This document shows, piece by piece, positions 7,996-17,575 of a stretch of DNA of 45,004 bases. The position numbers were made by a program, and so were the translations under genes. The notes under the pieces are model-generated. The model did not search any database, was not told where the DNA came from, and saw nothing but the letters and a program-made list of their open reading frames with translations. The stretch's first letter is position 1; each line of letters begins with the position of its first letter. The stretch lies in the NCBI GenBank assembly GCA_024635715.1, contig JAGXIK010000178.1, forward strand, positions 1-45,004, given 5' to 3'. The stretch comes from Gillisia sp. (GTDB taxonomy: Bacteria; Bacteroidota; Bacteroidia; Flavobacteriales; Flavobacteriaceae).

Positions 7996-10900
7996 TTAAA
8001 GCTCAAGATTAACGGGATGAGCCCTTAAAAGCCCTTCTTTCCATTTTTTAATGGGATTTTTAATTTGAGTAACTCGAGGATTATGGCTCAGTACGTCTTT
8101 TACCACATAAAAGTAATATTTATTCCCCTCACCTCTTTTATAGGTCTTTTGCGCTAAAGCCCATTGATATCCGTTAACTGGAAAAAGTTCTTTATCAGAC
8201 AGCTTTGAACTTTTCACTTCTATGTATTCAAGGATAGTTTCCTCATTCTTTATTAAAATATCACATCCAATACCTGTTTTGCCTTCTTCGTTAAGAAGTG
8301 AAATATTATAAAGATGTCCTTCACCGTCTTTAAACTGCATTTCACTTTCTGACTCGTCAACTAATTCTGCTTTTTTTCTCCATTCCTTTTTGAGGAATTT
8401 GAAAACAATCTTTTCTCCCCGGTCACCAATTTTGTTCTTCATATCCTGAGTCATTCCAGAAGAACTATGATTTTTCACCTTATGGGAGGCTTGGTTTCCT
8501 GTTTCACCGGAATTCTCACTATTTCTTTCATCAACTTCCACCTTAGAATCATCAAACCCTTGGAAATCCTCCTCTTCTAAGTCTACTTCATTTAATTCAG
8601 GAGCATTGTTTAACTCCTCCTCCTCTTCTTCCTTTTTTGCCTGTGAAGCTAGTTCATTTAAAGCAGTCATTAAGTCTATTCCTTTTTCTTCACACAGCTT
8701 CACTGCAGCTAGGAATTGAGCATAAGCCTCTCTTTTTTCTGGAGTTAATTGATCGATTAATTGCTGTTCAACTTCAGTCTTAAATCGTAGATACTTCAGT
8801 AAAAACTGAGCTTCTTCACTGGTCTTATCATATTCTGGGGATAATTCTGAAAGCTTAATATTGCCAGGTTTCTGTGGTTTTGAAGAGTCTAAATTAGTGT
8901 ATAACCAATTTTTCTTCTCAATTAAGCTTAAAAATGAACTAATAAAATGCGTTTGGTATTTGTAACGATAAAACCATTGGTAACTTCCCCGGAATAAGTC
9001 CTGATCAAAATCAGTCTTCTTGATAGTTGTCAAAATAATTTTCCAAAGCAGAAGAGAATTTTGTTTTAAAATAACTTGCTGATCCAAAAATTCCGGTATC
9101 CCTTCAAGCTGATAATCAGAAAGTCCTATTTGATAAGTAATTTTCTTTTCTCCACCATTTTCCCTTAATTGAAGTAATTTCTTATCATCTAAATCCGGAT
9201 CCTCATTATGAATTTTCCAAGGGTAATCTTTAATGCCACATTTTCTTAAAAATTCGCACCCCATATCAGGACCAATTTTCTGGTAAAAAGTCTGTTTGAC
9301 ATATTTTGTTTCGGGTGAAAAAGAAAAATACTGCTTTAAGTCTTGGACTGGCATGTATACTTCCTGGTAATTTTCATAGGTTTCTTTATCTGTGAGAGAT
9401 GAGATTGCTCTAAAAAAGTCTACCTCTGTATCTTCAAATAGACTTGTTAATTCTTCTTTTCGATTTTCTGGCAGGTTATCATATACTTGAAGTACAAGCC
9501 TTACATGTCTAGCATGTTCAACTTTTGAAGGTTTCTTTTTCTTCTTGTATAATGGAATTATTAATTGTTTTACCTGATCAAATATATCTGGTTCATGAAT
9601 GCCTAATTTATTTTTAATAAATTCCAAGGAGCCTTTGCTATTAATAATTGATGGCTTCACCGTGTCATAATTCACTTTTCCGCTTTTTATTGGAAGAAAT
9701 ACTCTCGGCTCTCCATCTTCACCAAAAGGATATGTCTGCTCATTATTATCAAGTCTTATAATCGGTTTAGTTCTTAGCACCCCTTTTTCTCTTCCACCAC
9801 TTCGCCAAAGTGATTCCTGTTTTCCATTCAAAAATTCATAGAACCTCCTTATCCAATTATCCTTTTTGGTTAATAGAAATTCTTCAGTAATATTCCTGGC
9901 AAAATCTTCGGGTGTATATTCTTCGATTTCCAGCTCCATCATTAAATATTCTCGCAGATCAGGTGTTCTATCGACAGTTATTTTCGTATCCATCCAATAC
10001 CTTACTCCAAAAAGCATTTCTAAATCACCTATACTGGATATGATAGAAGTTAACTCTCTACCACGAACAATTGCAAGATCCTTAGCGGCTTGGTATTGAT
10101 TACTAAACATAGTTGGGAGATACTTCTTATCAGAACGAAACTCATTTCTCACAGTTTCAAAGAACTTATGATAAACCACCTTATTTTCGTTTACATCAAG
10201 ATCTATAGGCAACTGATTTAAGAAATTCACAGTTATTAATTTTTTGTCCCTGTGATATTCCATAATATCTACCATAAGGTCACCCAATTCATCCAGTAAA
10301 TCCTGATTTACTTCTAGTTTAAAATCAATATTGTCTCGTGCAGGAGTTGTTGAAAAAGGAGCTTGAACAATAAAATTTAAAAAAGTTTCATGGCCGGTTT
10401 CAAAAAAGGCGAAAATGTTTCCTGTCTCTGCATTTTCAAAAACCTCCTCTTCATTTTTTGTAGTTCGTTTAAAGGCAATGGTTATTTTTGGCTTATTCTT
10501 TAAATGAGAAAATCTTTCATTTTTTACACTCTTTTTAAAAAGCAAATATCTAAACCTTTCTTTTCCTACTTTTACCGAAGTATCGAAAGCAATTGTGCTG
10601 TTTTCAAACTTTTGTTCTTGCTTCCTAAATATCCGTTCATTATCATCCCACCTAAAGGTAATTGAATGAAGGTGAGTTAGAAACAAAAGATTGTAAGGTT
10701 CAAAACTTTGAAATTTTTCAGTAATAAGACGAAATGTTCTTTGGATGTCCTTAGATGAACTAAATGGAAGAAGTATTACGGTTTGATCAAAATCATTATT
10801 TTCTGAAAAGTTTACAGGAAGAAGATAATTTTCAATTTCAAATGCATATTTGCCAGATTGGATCTTTGGAATGTCTGTTATTGCGTAAACCGATTTAAAA

Positions 10901-11208
10901 CCTATACCAAATTTCCCTATTTTCTCCTGATCGCTTCTTTTGTCATTGTTCTTTCCTGCAACATTGGTTATTCCTTCAATGTCCCCAATACTAAATGGAA
11001 CTCCGTTATGCTTTATTAGCAGTCCCTCTTTAGATAATTCAAATAAAATGGTAGTAGCTTTGGCATCCTCTGCATTTTGCAGAATTTCATAAATAAAGTG
11101 AGTAATATCTGAATATAGATCCTGAACGAGTTCAAGAAGACCTGATTCATTTTCTAATAATGCATCGTGTAATCTTTTTCTTTTATTATATATTTTATCG
11201 AAATTCAT
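7996..11208 (-). CDS. Sacsin-like GHKL ATPase with C-terminal DUF3883-like (NOV/PD-(D/E)XK-like) domain
   Basis: N-terminal EILQNAEDAKA and GKFGIGFKSVYAITD GHKL boxes; C-terminal RGEKIVFKFL...GIGCDILIKNEETILEYIEVKSS. ATG at 11208 lies just after the upstream gene's stop; the track start at 11244 is upstream. Confidence 0.85.
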   Translation of the reverse strand: MNFDKIYNKRKRLHDALLENESGLLELVQDLYSDITHFIYEILQNAEDAKATTILFELSKEGLLIKHNGVPFSIGDIEGITNVAGKNNDKRSDQEKIGKFGIGFKSVYAITDIPKIQSGKYAFEIENYLLPVNFSENNDFDQTVILLPFSSSKDIQRTFRLITEKFQSFEPYNLLFLTHLHSITFRWDDNERIFRKQEQKFENSTIAFDTSVKVGKERFRYLLFKKSVKNERFSHLKNKPKITIAFKRTTKNEEEVFENAETGNIFAFFETGHETFLNFIVQAPFSTTPARDNIDFKLEVNQDLLDELGDLMVDIMEYHRDKKLITVNFLNQLPIDLDVNENKVVYHKFFETVRNEFRSDKKYLPTMFSNQYQAAKDLAIVRGRELTSIISSIGDLEMLFGVRYWMDTKITVDRTPDLREYLMMELEIEEYTPEDFARNITEEFLLTKKDNWIRRFYEFLNGKQESLWRSGGREKGVLRTKPIIRLDNNEQTYPFGEDGEPRVFLPIKSGKVNYDTVKPSIINSKGSLEFIKNKLGIHEPDIFDQVKQLIIPLYKKKKKPSKVEHARHVRLVLQVYDNLPENRKEELTSLFEDTEVDFFRAISSLTDKETYENYQEVYMPVQDLKQYFSFSPETKYVKQTFYQKIGPDMGCEFLRKCGIKDYPWKIHNEDPDLDDKKLLQLRENGGEKKITYQIGLSDYQLEGIPEFLDQQVILKQNSLLLWKIILTTIKKTDFDQDLFRGSYQWFYRYKYQTHFISSFLSLIEKKNWLYTNLDSSKPQKPGNIKLSELSPEYDKTSEEAQFLLKYLRFKTEVEQQLIDQLTPEKREAYAQFLAAVKLCEEKGIDLMTALNELASQAKKEEEEEELNNAPELNEVDLEEEDFQGFDDSKVEVDERNSENSGETGNQASHKVKNHSSSGMTQDMKNKIGDRGEKIVFKFLKKEWRKKAELVDESESEMQFKDGEGHLYNISLLNEEGKTGIGCDILIKNEETILEYIEVKSSKLSDKELFPVNGYQWALAQKTYKRGEGNKYYFYVVKDVLSHNPRVTQIKNPIKKWKEGLLRAHPVNLEL

Positions 11209-11209
11209 G

Positions 11210-13978
11210 TTATATGGATTGAGGACAAATTGAACTCCAGTCACAATTTGAACAGTTATTTTTCATCGGTTTTCTTGGAAATTTATTGGAGGTTATACCA
11301 TCTATGGCCATATGAAGTTTTTGCTTTGTTTCTTTAATTTTTTCCGGTGTAATATCAATTTCTATCCGCTCAGCTTTTTTAGCATCGAGATAGTGCAAAT
11401 GGGCTTTATCAATCTGCTTTTTTAAAGTTTCTGTTGCTGCTATGGTGTATAAAACAACTTGATGAGCATATTTTTCTTCAAATTGGCTCTGAACCTTGCC
11501 TGTTTTAAAATCAATTATTTCTAGGGTATTTTCTTTCGCAGGTGATCTACTAAGCATATCTATAGACCCATTAATAAGAGCCTTGTTTTCAAAGTCCATT
11601 TCGAAATTTTGTTCCGTCTTTACAGCTAAAGAGAAATCCTGTCTCCAAAGTGCAATATAGTTTTGTAGACTTTTTAAGCATGAATTTTTTAATCTCTGCT
11701 CCTGCTTTGTCGCAGCATAACGCATATAAAAATGCTCATCTACAATTTTCGTCAGAAGTTTCTGGTCAGGAATGGTCTGGGTTCTTTCGTACTCCTTGTG
11801 TAAAAGGTTTATTAGATTATGGACCTGCTTTCCATACCCCAGGGCTTGGACCAACTCAGGATTAAACCCGTAGATAAAGCGCATCCTATAATCATAACTA
11901 CAGGATAGGTAGTACGAGAGTTCACTATAATTCGTAGGAAAACGTAAGTCACTGTCAAATCTCTCCACATCAGAAGCAGCTCGAGGAGTTGGGTCCTCCA
12001 TGGGAGTAGTTAGAAAATAAGCATCATTTATTTCGGACCAAAATTGATGTAAACCTGTCTTCCTTTTACCATTCAATTTTAAATTACAAGTAGTTAGGAA
12101 CAAATATTTTTTAGCTCGAGTTATTGCTACGTAGTACAACCTTCTTTCGTCTTCTATACTTCCACCATATCGAGAAAAATCAATGACCTCTTTGTCAAGA
12201 AAAGTAATTCTGTCTTTAGAATGACTTCGGGTTTCCTTTAAGTGAGGCATGAAAACTACCGGGAACCCCAATCCTTTCGTACCATGCAAGGTCATAATTT
12301 TTACAGCATCAATTAATCCCTCCTGAGCGTTGGTTGAACCCTCATCATAGGCATTGGAAACATAGGTTCGTACGTAGTCGATAAAACGATTGATGTCATT
12401 CTTACTCAAATAGGTTCTGGAACCTTCGAAGTCAGAAATTACCATACTAAGTTTCCCCAGATTGTACAGTAGCATATCATCCGCATTTTCTCGATGGAAA
12501 CTTATATCTGCCAGTCCCAAACCAGCGAGCAATCTATAATACAAACCTTGGAAATTAAGTCTTTTTTGATTTTCTACCCAGCCAACATTCGCTTCCACCA
12601 AGGCCTTGAAATCATCATAATGAATATCGAATAAATTACCAACCCTTTCATAAATGTCGAGTAAACTGTGATTAGACTCTCCTTCTTTTATTGTTTCACC
12701 TATGTACTGGAATAGCTGTAATAGAAGAGAAACTTCCTCTGTCTCTAATAAACCACCCATACCGGAATAAACCACATTTATTCCGACTTCTTCTAAAGCA
12801 TTTTTATAGGAGTGGGCATCACTACGTCTTCTGAATAACAGAACCATATCAGAATACATAAGTTTCCGAGGATGTCCTTTATCCAGATATTCTTTTCCGT
12901 GAAGATTTTGAATTTTATTTACAATCCAATCAATTTCCTCCTCCTGCTTCTCAAAACAAATCTTATACAGATCTCCTTCCTGGCTCTTTGCATCATTAGT
13001 TTGAATAGCTTTTTTAAATCTATTACTGTTTTGAGAAATAAATTCTGCTGCACATTTCACTATTGAGTCATGGGAACGTCTATTTATTTGAAGAAAATGT
13101 TTTGTGATTCCCTTATATCTTTTATCAAACGTCAAAATATTCTCGACATCTGCACCTCTCCATTGGTAAATGGATTGGTCATCGTCCCCTACTACACAAA
13201 CATTCCGTCTACCAGAAACAAGACTAATTAATTCCTCCTGAATAGGATTTATATCTTGATATTCATCAATTGTAAAAAACTTATAGCGACTCCTGATTTC
13301 CTTTAAAGCATATGGATCAGTTTTAAGGCTATCCACAGCTAATCGAAGAATGCCTGAAAAGTCTAAAAATCTTCGCTCATCAAGCTTCTCCTTATATTTC
13401 TCGATCGCAACCTTAAATGTCCCACTATCAATCTCGTTTTCCGTCAAACTCTCCTCTCTAAAGAAATCTACATCATTAAGAAAAGTTTCCAGCGTCCAGT
13501 TTTTCCAATATCCTGGGTTATTTTTTGCGAAATAGGGAATGTATTTATATCCTCTTCGTTTTAATCCATTGTAGAGAGCAGAAAGATTAATGCCATCTTC
13601 CCACTGCAAAGAAACTGCAAAAGCTTTCCGACTATTTTCGTCTAACATGTCATAAGCTCTATACTGAGGTACAAACTCCTGGAGAATCATAAAGGCAAAG
13701 GCATGAATGGTCCCAATGTAAATCTCACCTATATCCGGCTGCTTTCCAAGAAGGAATTTTATTTTATCCCTTACCCTAAATTTTAATTCTTCTGCAGCGG
13801 CATCATTAAAAGTTAGCGCAGCAATCTCAGAAGACTTAGCTATACCATGCGCTATTTGTGTAGCAATCCTTTCAGAAACAAATTCTGTTTTACCTGAACC
13901 TGCACTAGCGATTATTTGAACATTCCCTTTTAGAATTTTGGGCTTCTTACTAAATGTAGCTTTATTATGAATAGGCAT
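11210..13978 (-). CDS. UvrD/Rep-family SF1 helicase with C-terminal RecB/AddB-like Fe-S nuclease domain
   Basis: ASAGSGKT (motif I), FFTIDEYQDINPIQ (II), VVGDDDQSIYQWRGA (III), RRLYYVAITRAKKYL (VI); GSIDML...LEIIDFKTGK...HQVVLYT nuclease signature; LSCSYDYR plus C-x2-C-x5-C near the C-terminus. Confidence 0.9.
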   Translation of the reverse strand: MPIHNKATFSKKPKILKGNVQIIASAGSGKTEFVSERIATQIAHGIAKSSEIAALTFNDAAAEELKFRVRDKIKFLLGKQPDIGEIYIGTIHAFAFMILQEFVPQYRAYDMLDENSRKAFAVSLQWEDGINLSALYNGLKRRGYKYIPYFAKNNPGYWKNWTLETFLNDVDFFREESLTENEIDSGTFKVAIEKYKEKLDERRFLDFSGILRLAVDSLKTDPYALKEIRSRYKFFTIDEYQDINPIQEELISLVSGRRNVCVVGDDDQSIYQWRGADVENILTFDKRYKGITKHFLQINRRSHDSIVKCAAEFISQNSNRFKKAIQTNDAKSQEGDLYKICFEKQEEEIDWIVNKIQNLHGKEYLDKGHPRKLMYSDMVLLFRRRSDAHSYKNALEEVGINVVYSGMGGLLETEEVSLLLQLFQYIGETIKEGESNHSLLDIYERVGNLFDIHYDDFKALVEANVGWVENQKRLNFQGLYYRLLAGLGLADISFHRENADDMLLYNLGKLSMVISDFEGSRTYLSKNDINRFIDYVRTYVSNAYDEGSTNAQEGLIDAVKIMTLHGTKGLGFPVVFMPHLKETRSHSKDRITFLDKEVIDFSRYGGSIEDERRLYYVAITRAKKYLFLTTCNLKLNGKRKTGLHQFWSEINDAYFLTTPMEDPTPRAASDVERFDSDLRFPTNYSELSYYLSCSYDYRMRFIYGFNPELVQALGYGKQVHNLINLLHKEYERTQTIPDQKLLTKIVDEHFYMRYAATKQEQRLKNSCLKSLQNYIALWRQDFSLAVKTEQNFEMDFENKALINGSIDMLSRSPAKENTLEIIDFKTGKVQSQFEEKYAHQVVLYTIAATETLKKQIDKAHLHYLDAKKAERIEIDITPEKIKETKQKLHMAIDGITSNKFPRKPMKNNCSNCDWSSICPQSI

Positions 13979-14018
13979 ATTTCCTGGTTAAAAGTTGAAA
14001 TAATATTTCCTTTCTTTT

Positions 14019-16274
14019 TCAATTCCTTAATTCAAAAAAACGACTTAAGCTTTTTCTCAATAAAGCTCGACATTCATCTGCAGATTTCAAATCTAAGGTG
14101 CTAACATGTGCAGCCTTATTTCTAAAATCTTGTTGTATTCTTTTTACCTGATCTAAAAACTCTCGACTGGTAAGTTCTTCTTCAAAATACTTGGACAGGA
14201 ATGCCATAAAATGCTGGAGTAGGGGACTGTTTTCATAAGTACTTCCAGTGGGCTTAAGAAGGTTTAAAATCCAATGCATATCACCTAATGGATATTTACA
14301 ATTATCTCTCCGGACATGCTGAGCAAACTTCATTGCCTTAGTCCCATTTTTAATATCATAAGCCGTTAATTCTTTTGTGTTCTGGTTTAAAAGGCCTTCA
14401 TTATGGTAATGGTGAAAGAGCTTGAAAAGAATTTCATTTTCTAAAGTTCTACAATATTGCAGGATAAAAGGTGAGAAATCAGCATCTTGTAAGCTAGAAA
14501 GTTCATCGTATAAATACTCGGCCAGGGGTAGAAATTGTTTGGAAGATGGATGAAGTTCATCCCAATAGATTAACCATCTTTTAGTTAATTCTTCATACTC
14601 TTCAATTGTCTCCCTTTTTTCATCAAGAACCGATTTCATTCGTCTATCCAAAGAAGAAAGCATTCTCAATATTTTTTCTTCATCCTCTCTACTGGTATTC
14701 TTTATTTTGGTAAAGTCATCTTGTAAGACCTGAATTTTTTGAATAATAATATTCAACTTCTCATTTGTTGTGTCGAGCTTTTCATTTGTATTCTGAAGCC
14801 CTTCTAATATTTCATCTATTTTTTTATCTCTATTCTCCAGTAACTCTCTTAAACCTCTATTCTCTGCCAGTTTTTTATTTTTTTTGGCTAATTCCCCTTT
14901 ATAGAATTGGATTTTAGCTCTTAATTCTTCCAGTTCATTTTGGTCAGCTAATTCGATAGATTTATCACCAAGGCGATTGAGATTGTCTAAAGGCAAAACT
15001 GGTATCTGAATTCTCTTCAAACTGCTAATAGACAGGTTTGGTATTACGCTACCAGTGGATAAATCCCCTGCCTGTAGATTAAAAATTCTTTTCCCTTCTT
15101 CTGTATTCAGATAAACCTGTAAATATTCACTTTCCGCACTCCGAAGTATTACGAGGTTATTAGAAACCAAAACCGAAGGATCATCTTCCTTGACAACATA
15201 AATTTTTGCTTGATTAAAGAAGGTTGAAATTAAAATGTCCCCTGGTTGAGCTACTGCTTTCAGATTGTTTGGATCCTCAATAATGTTCAAAAAGCTAGAG
15301 TTCTCAGTTACTGTAATTTTATTGTCATTTATTTCAGATGGTTTTAAAATAAGGAATTTCCCTTTAGATTTCTTTTCTTCCTTTTTAATGTATGCCCCTC
15401 TTATAATTTTAGCAAAGTCAGTAAGACTTTTTGTTTCAAATTCTTTCAGAAATTCATATTTATCAGATTGTCTACTGATATAATATTCTGGCAGAAGCCG
15501 ATCTTCAAGTTGAGATTTAGGTATTGTGACTAACAGGTTCTCATTTAAAGTTGGCTTTAGATCATGCAAGTGCTGAACGCTTCCAAAACTGATATTATCT
15601 ATTTCAGATTTTGTTAAGTGGATTAAATATTTCCTGAGATTGGTATTGGAGTTTTCTAATTTAGGTAGTGTTGTCACACTTTTTAAATGGGGTATAATAC
15701 CTTCTTTTGTATCATCATTAGAATTACTTAGAAAATCATAACTGGCTATAAAGAATGCCTCACCATCATCCTCAAGTAGCTCTATAGCTCGCATTAAAAA
15801 TGCTTCCTCTATTTTCCTTTTTTTCCCGTTAAGATTAATTCTTGGTCCTGATGGAAGGGTGCCTACTATAAGGTCATATTTTGTCTCGGAATAGAATTGA
15901 AAGAAATCTGCATTAATAATATTACTGTCAGGGACTAAATATTTTGCTATTGAGGAAATTCCTTTATTGATCTCTATACCTGTTAAATTTGCCCCAGTTG
16001 TATTCGATAGACAGTAAAGTATATTTGCTAAGCCACAGCATGGATCCAGAACATTCTTAGGCATCTTACCAATCGAATTAACAATTAATGAAGCGAATGG
16101 ATTAGGAGTATAATGATCCAGTATCCTGGGATCCCTGTTTAAGTTCTCTTCAAATTTTTGCCTATCTATATTAAATTCACCTTTCGCGTCTTTGGAAATC
16201 AACCTGTGATAATCTTCAAAAGAGGATTTATATTTCGTTTTATTCGAGATAAAATCAATTAAAGCTCCTAACAT
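14019..16274 (-). CDS. HsdM-like methyltransferase fold with degenerate catalytic motifs + HsdS-like TRD + coiled coil + C-terminal HEPN-like domain
   Basis: HYTPNPFASLIVNSI, VLDPCCGLANILYCL (motif I-like), YDLIVGTLPSG where NPPY/F is expected; TRD-like PGDILIS...VSNNLVILR...STGSVIPNLSISSLKRIQIPV; long Lys/Glu coiled coil; C-terminal RNKAAH (R-x4-H). Confidence 0.8.
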   Translation of the reverse strand: MLGALIDFISNKTKYKSSFEDYHRLISKDAKGEFNIDRQKFEENLNRDPRILDHYTPNPFASLIVNSIGKMPKNVLDPCCGLANILYCLSNTTGANLTGIEINKGISSIAKYLVPDSNIINADFFQFYSETKYDLIVGTLPSGPRINLNGKKRKIEEAFLMRAIELLEDDGEAFFIASYDFLSNSNDDTKEGIIPHLKSVTTLPKLENSNTNLRKYLIHLTKSEIDNISFGSVQHLHDLKPTLNENLLVTIPKSQLEDRLLPEYYISRQSDKYEFLKEFETKSLTDFAKIIRGAYIKKEEKKSKGKFLILKPSEINDNKITVTENSSFLNIIEDPNNLKAVAQPGDILISTFFNQAKIYVVKEDDPSVLVSNNLVILRSAESEYLQVYLNTEEGKRIFNLQAGDLSTGSVIPNLSISSLKRIQIPVLPLDNLNRLGDKSIELADQNELEELRAKIQFYKGELAKKNKKLAENRGLRELLENRDKKIDEILEGLQNTNEKLDTTNEKLNIIIQKIQVLQDDFTKIKNTSREDEEKILRMLSSLDRRMKSVLDEKRETIEEYEELTKRWLIYWDELHPSSKQFLPLAEYLYDELSSLQDADFSPFILQYCRTLENEILFKLFHHYHNEGLLNQNTKELTAYDIKNGTKAMKFAQHVRRDNCKYPLGDMHWILNLLKPTGSTYENSPLLQHFMAFLSKYFEEELTSREFLDQVKRIQQDFRNKAAHVSTLDLKSADECRALLRKSLSRFFELRN

Positions 16275-16306
16275 CCGTAAATTATCTTTTTAAGGTGAAA
16301 TTCATA

Positions 16307-17575
16307 TTAATTTTCTCTTCCCACTAAATAGTTCTTTTCTTCGAGGACACTAACCTGCCCATTCATAAGCATCGGCAATAACCAATCTCGCAACTCAGTG
16401 AGCCTTTGGTTTTCACTCTTATTTAATATTTGTTTGTTCAAGAAAGGCGAGACCATTTTTTGAAAATTACTGAAAATTGAGTCGGGCGGCATACAATCCA
16501 TAATTTGATTTAAATGTGTCGGACCAAAATTCTTTTGAATACTACCTGTTGCAAGCTGTGTTAATTTTCCTAAAAAGTATTGAGATTTAAGATAGATAAC
16601 CATAAAAGAATGATAATAAGATTTTATGGGCCTAAATCTTATAACACTTGTATTTAACAAAAGAGGTAAATGTTCCTTTCTAACAACAGCAGACCGCCCT
16701 AAACTGCCTGATGTCGAGACAACAACATCATTTTCTTCTAATAAAAAATGAGAGAGGTTATTAATTAATTCATTTTTAATTTTTGTGGCATTCGAAACAT
16801 CTAAATCACCTTCTTTAATACATCGTATATTAATGAAGTTATGCCCATCATCTGAATAATTAAACTTTCTAATACCAGGCCCTTCCAAATAATCAAAATA
16901 ATTTCCAATTAATTTCAACTCCCACCCCTCAGGAATCTCCCTTTTTAACTCCTCATTATATACCATCTTCCCTCCAGAAGATTTATAAGGATTTCCATTA
17001 GTATCAGGAAAATCAAACTGCACAAACCAATAGTCATAAAGCGTTCTGGCCATCGTTTCCAACTCTTGGTTGATTTTGTTGTTGACTTCTATTTTGGCAT
17101 CTAAACCGGAAAGGACTTTGGCTATTTGTTTTTGGGTTGAAATATCTGGATAGGTTACTTTTAAACTTCTAATATTTTCATTATAAAGTCTGTTAATAGT
17201 ACTACCTTTTGTTGCTATCCAAGGCTCTGTTTGATAATAATAATATAGGAAACCATTTATAACTTTCTTCTCATCATTCGCTATCCAAACTATATTTGAA
17301 TCTTGAAAATATGATGGTTCACCATTAAAAATTACTGTTTTTCCAATTGTACCAGCTGCAGAAATTAAAATATCGCCAATTTTAGGATAGGAATATTTTT
17401 CGCGAAATGATTGATACAACTTATTTGAAATAAACGTATCAGATATTCCTCCGAAAGTAGAAATTTTATAGAATGGAATATCACCACTGTCAGAAGTCTG
17501 ATGTTTCATTACACGTTTACACATTGAAACTTTACCAAGTTCTCCAAGCCTGCTCGTTTTGAATATATCACTCAT
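16307..17575 (-). CDS. hsdS: Type I restriction-modification specificity subunit
   Basis: Two TRDs and central conserved QKQIAKVLSGLDAKIEVNNKINQELETMARTLYDYWFVQFDFP. Confidence 0.95.
   Translation of the reverse strand: MSDIFKTSRLGELGKVSMCKRVMKHQTSDSGDIPFYKISTFGGISDTFISNKLYQSFREKYSYPKIGDILISAAGTIGKTVIFNGEPSYFQDSNIVWIANDEKKVINGFLYYYYQTEPWIATKGSTINRLYNENIRSLKVTYPDISTQKQIAKVLSGLDAKIEVNNKINQELETMARTLYDYWFVQFDFPDTNGNPYKSSGGKMVYNEELKREIPEGWELKLIGNYFDYLEGPGIRKFNYSDDGHNFINIRCIKEGDLDVSNATKIKNELINNLSHFLLEENDVVVSTSGSLGRSAVVRKEHLPLLLNTSVIRFRPIKSYYHSFMVIYLKSQYFLGKLTQLATGSIQKNFGPTHLNQIMDCMPPDSIFSNFQKMVSPFLNKQILNKSENQRLTELRDWLLPMLMNGQVSVLEEKNYLVGREN

Noticed and set aside
9866-15483. Plus-strand ORFs antisense to the candidate system (9866, 11650, 12872, 13350, 15265)
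   Set aside because: Antisense shadow ORFs without start context or recognised domains.
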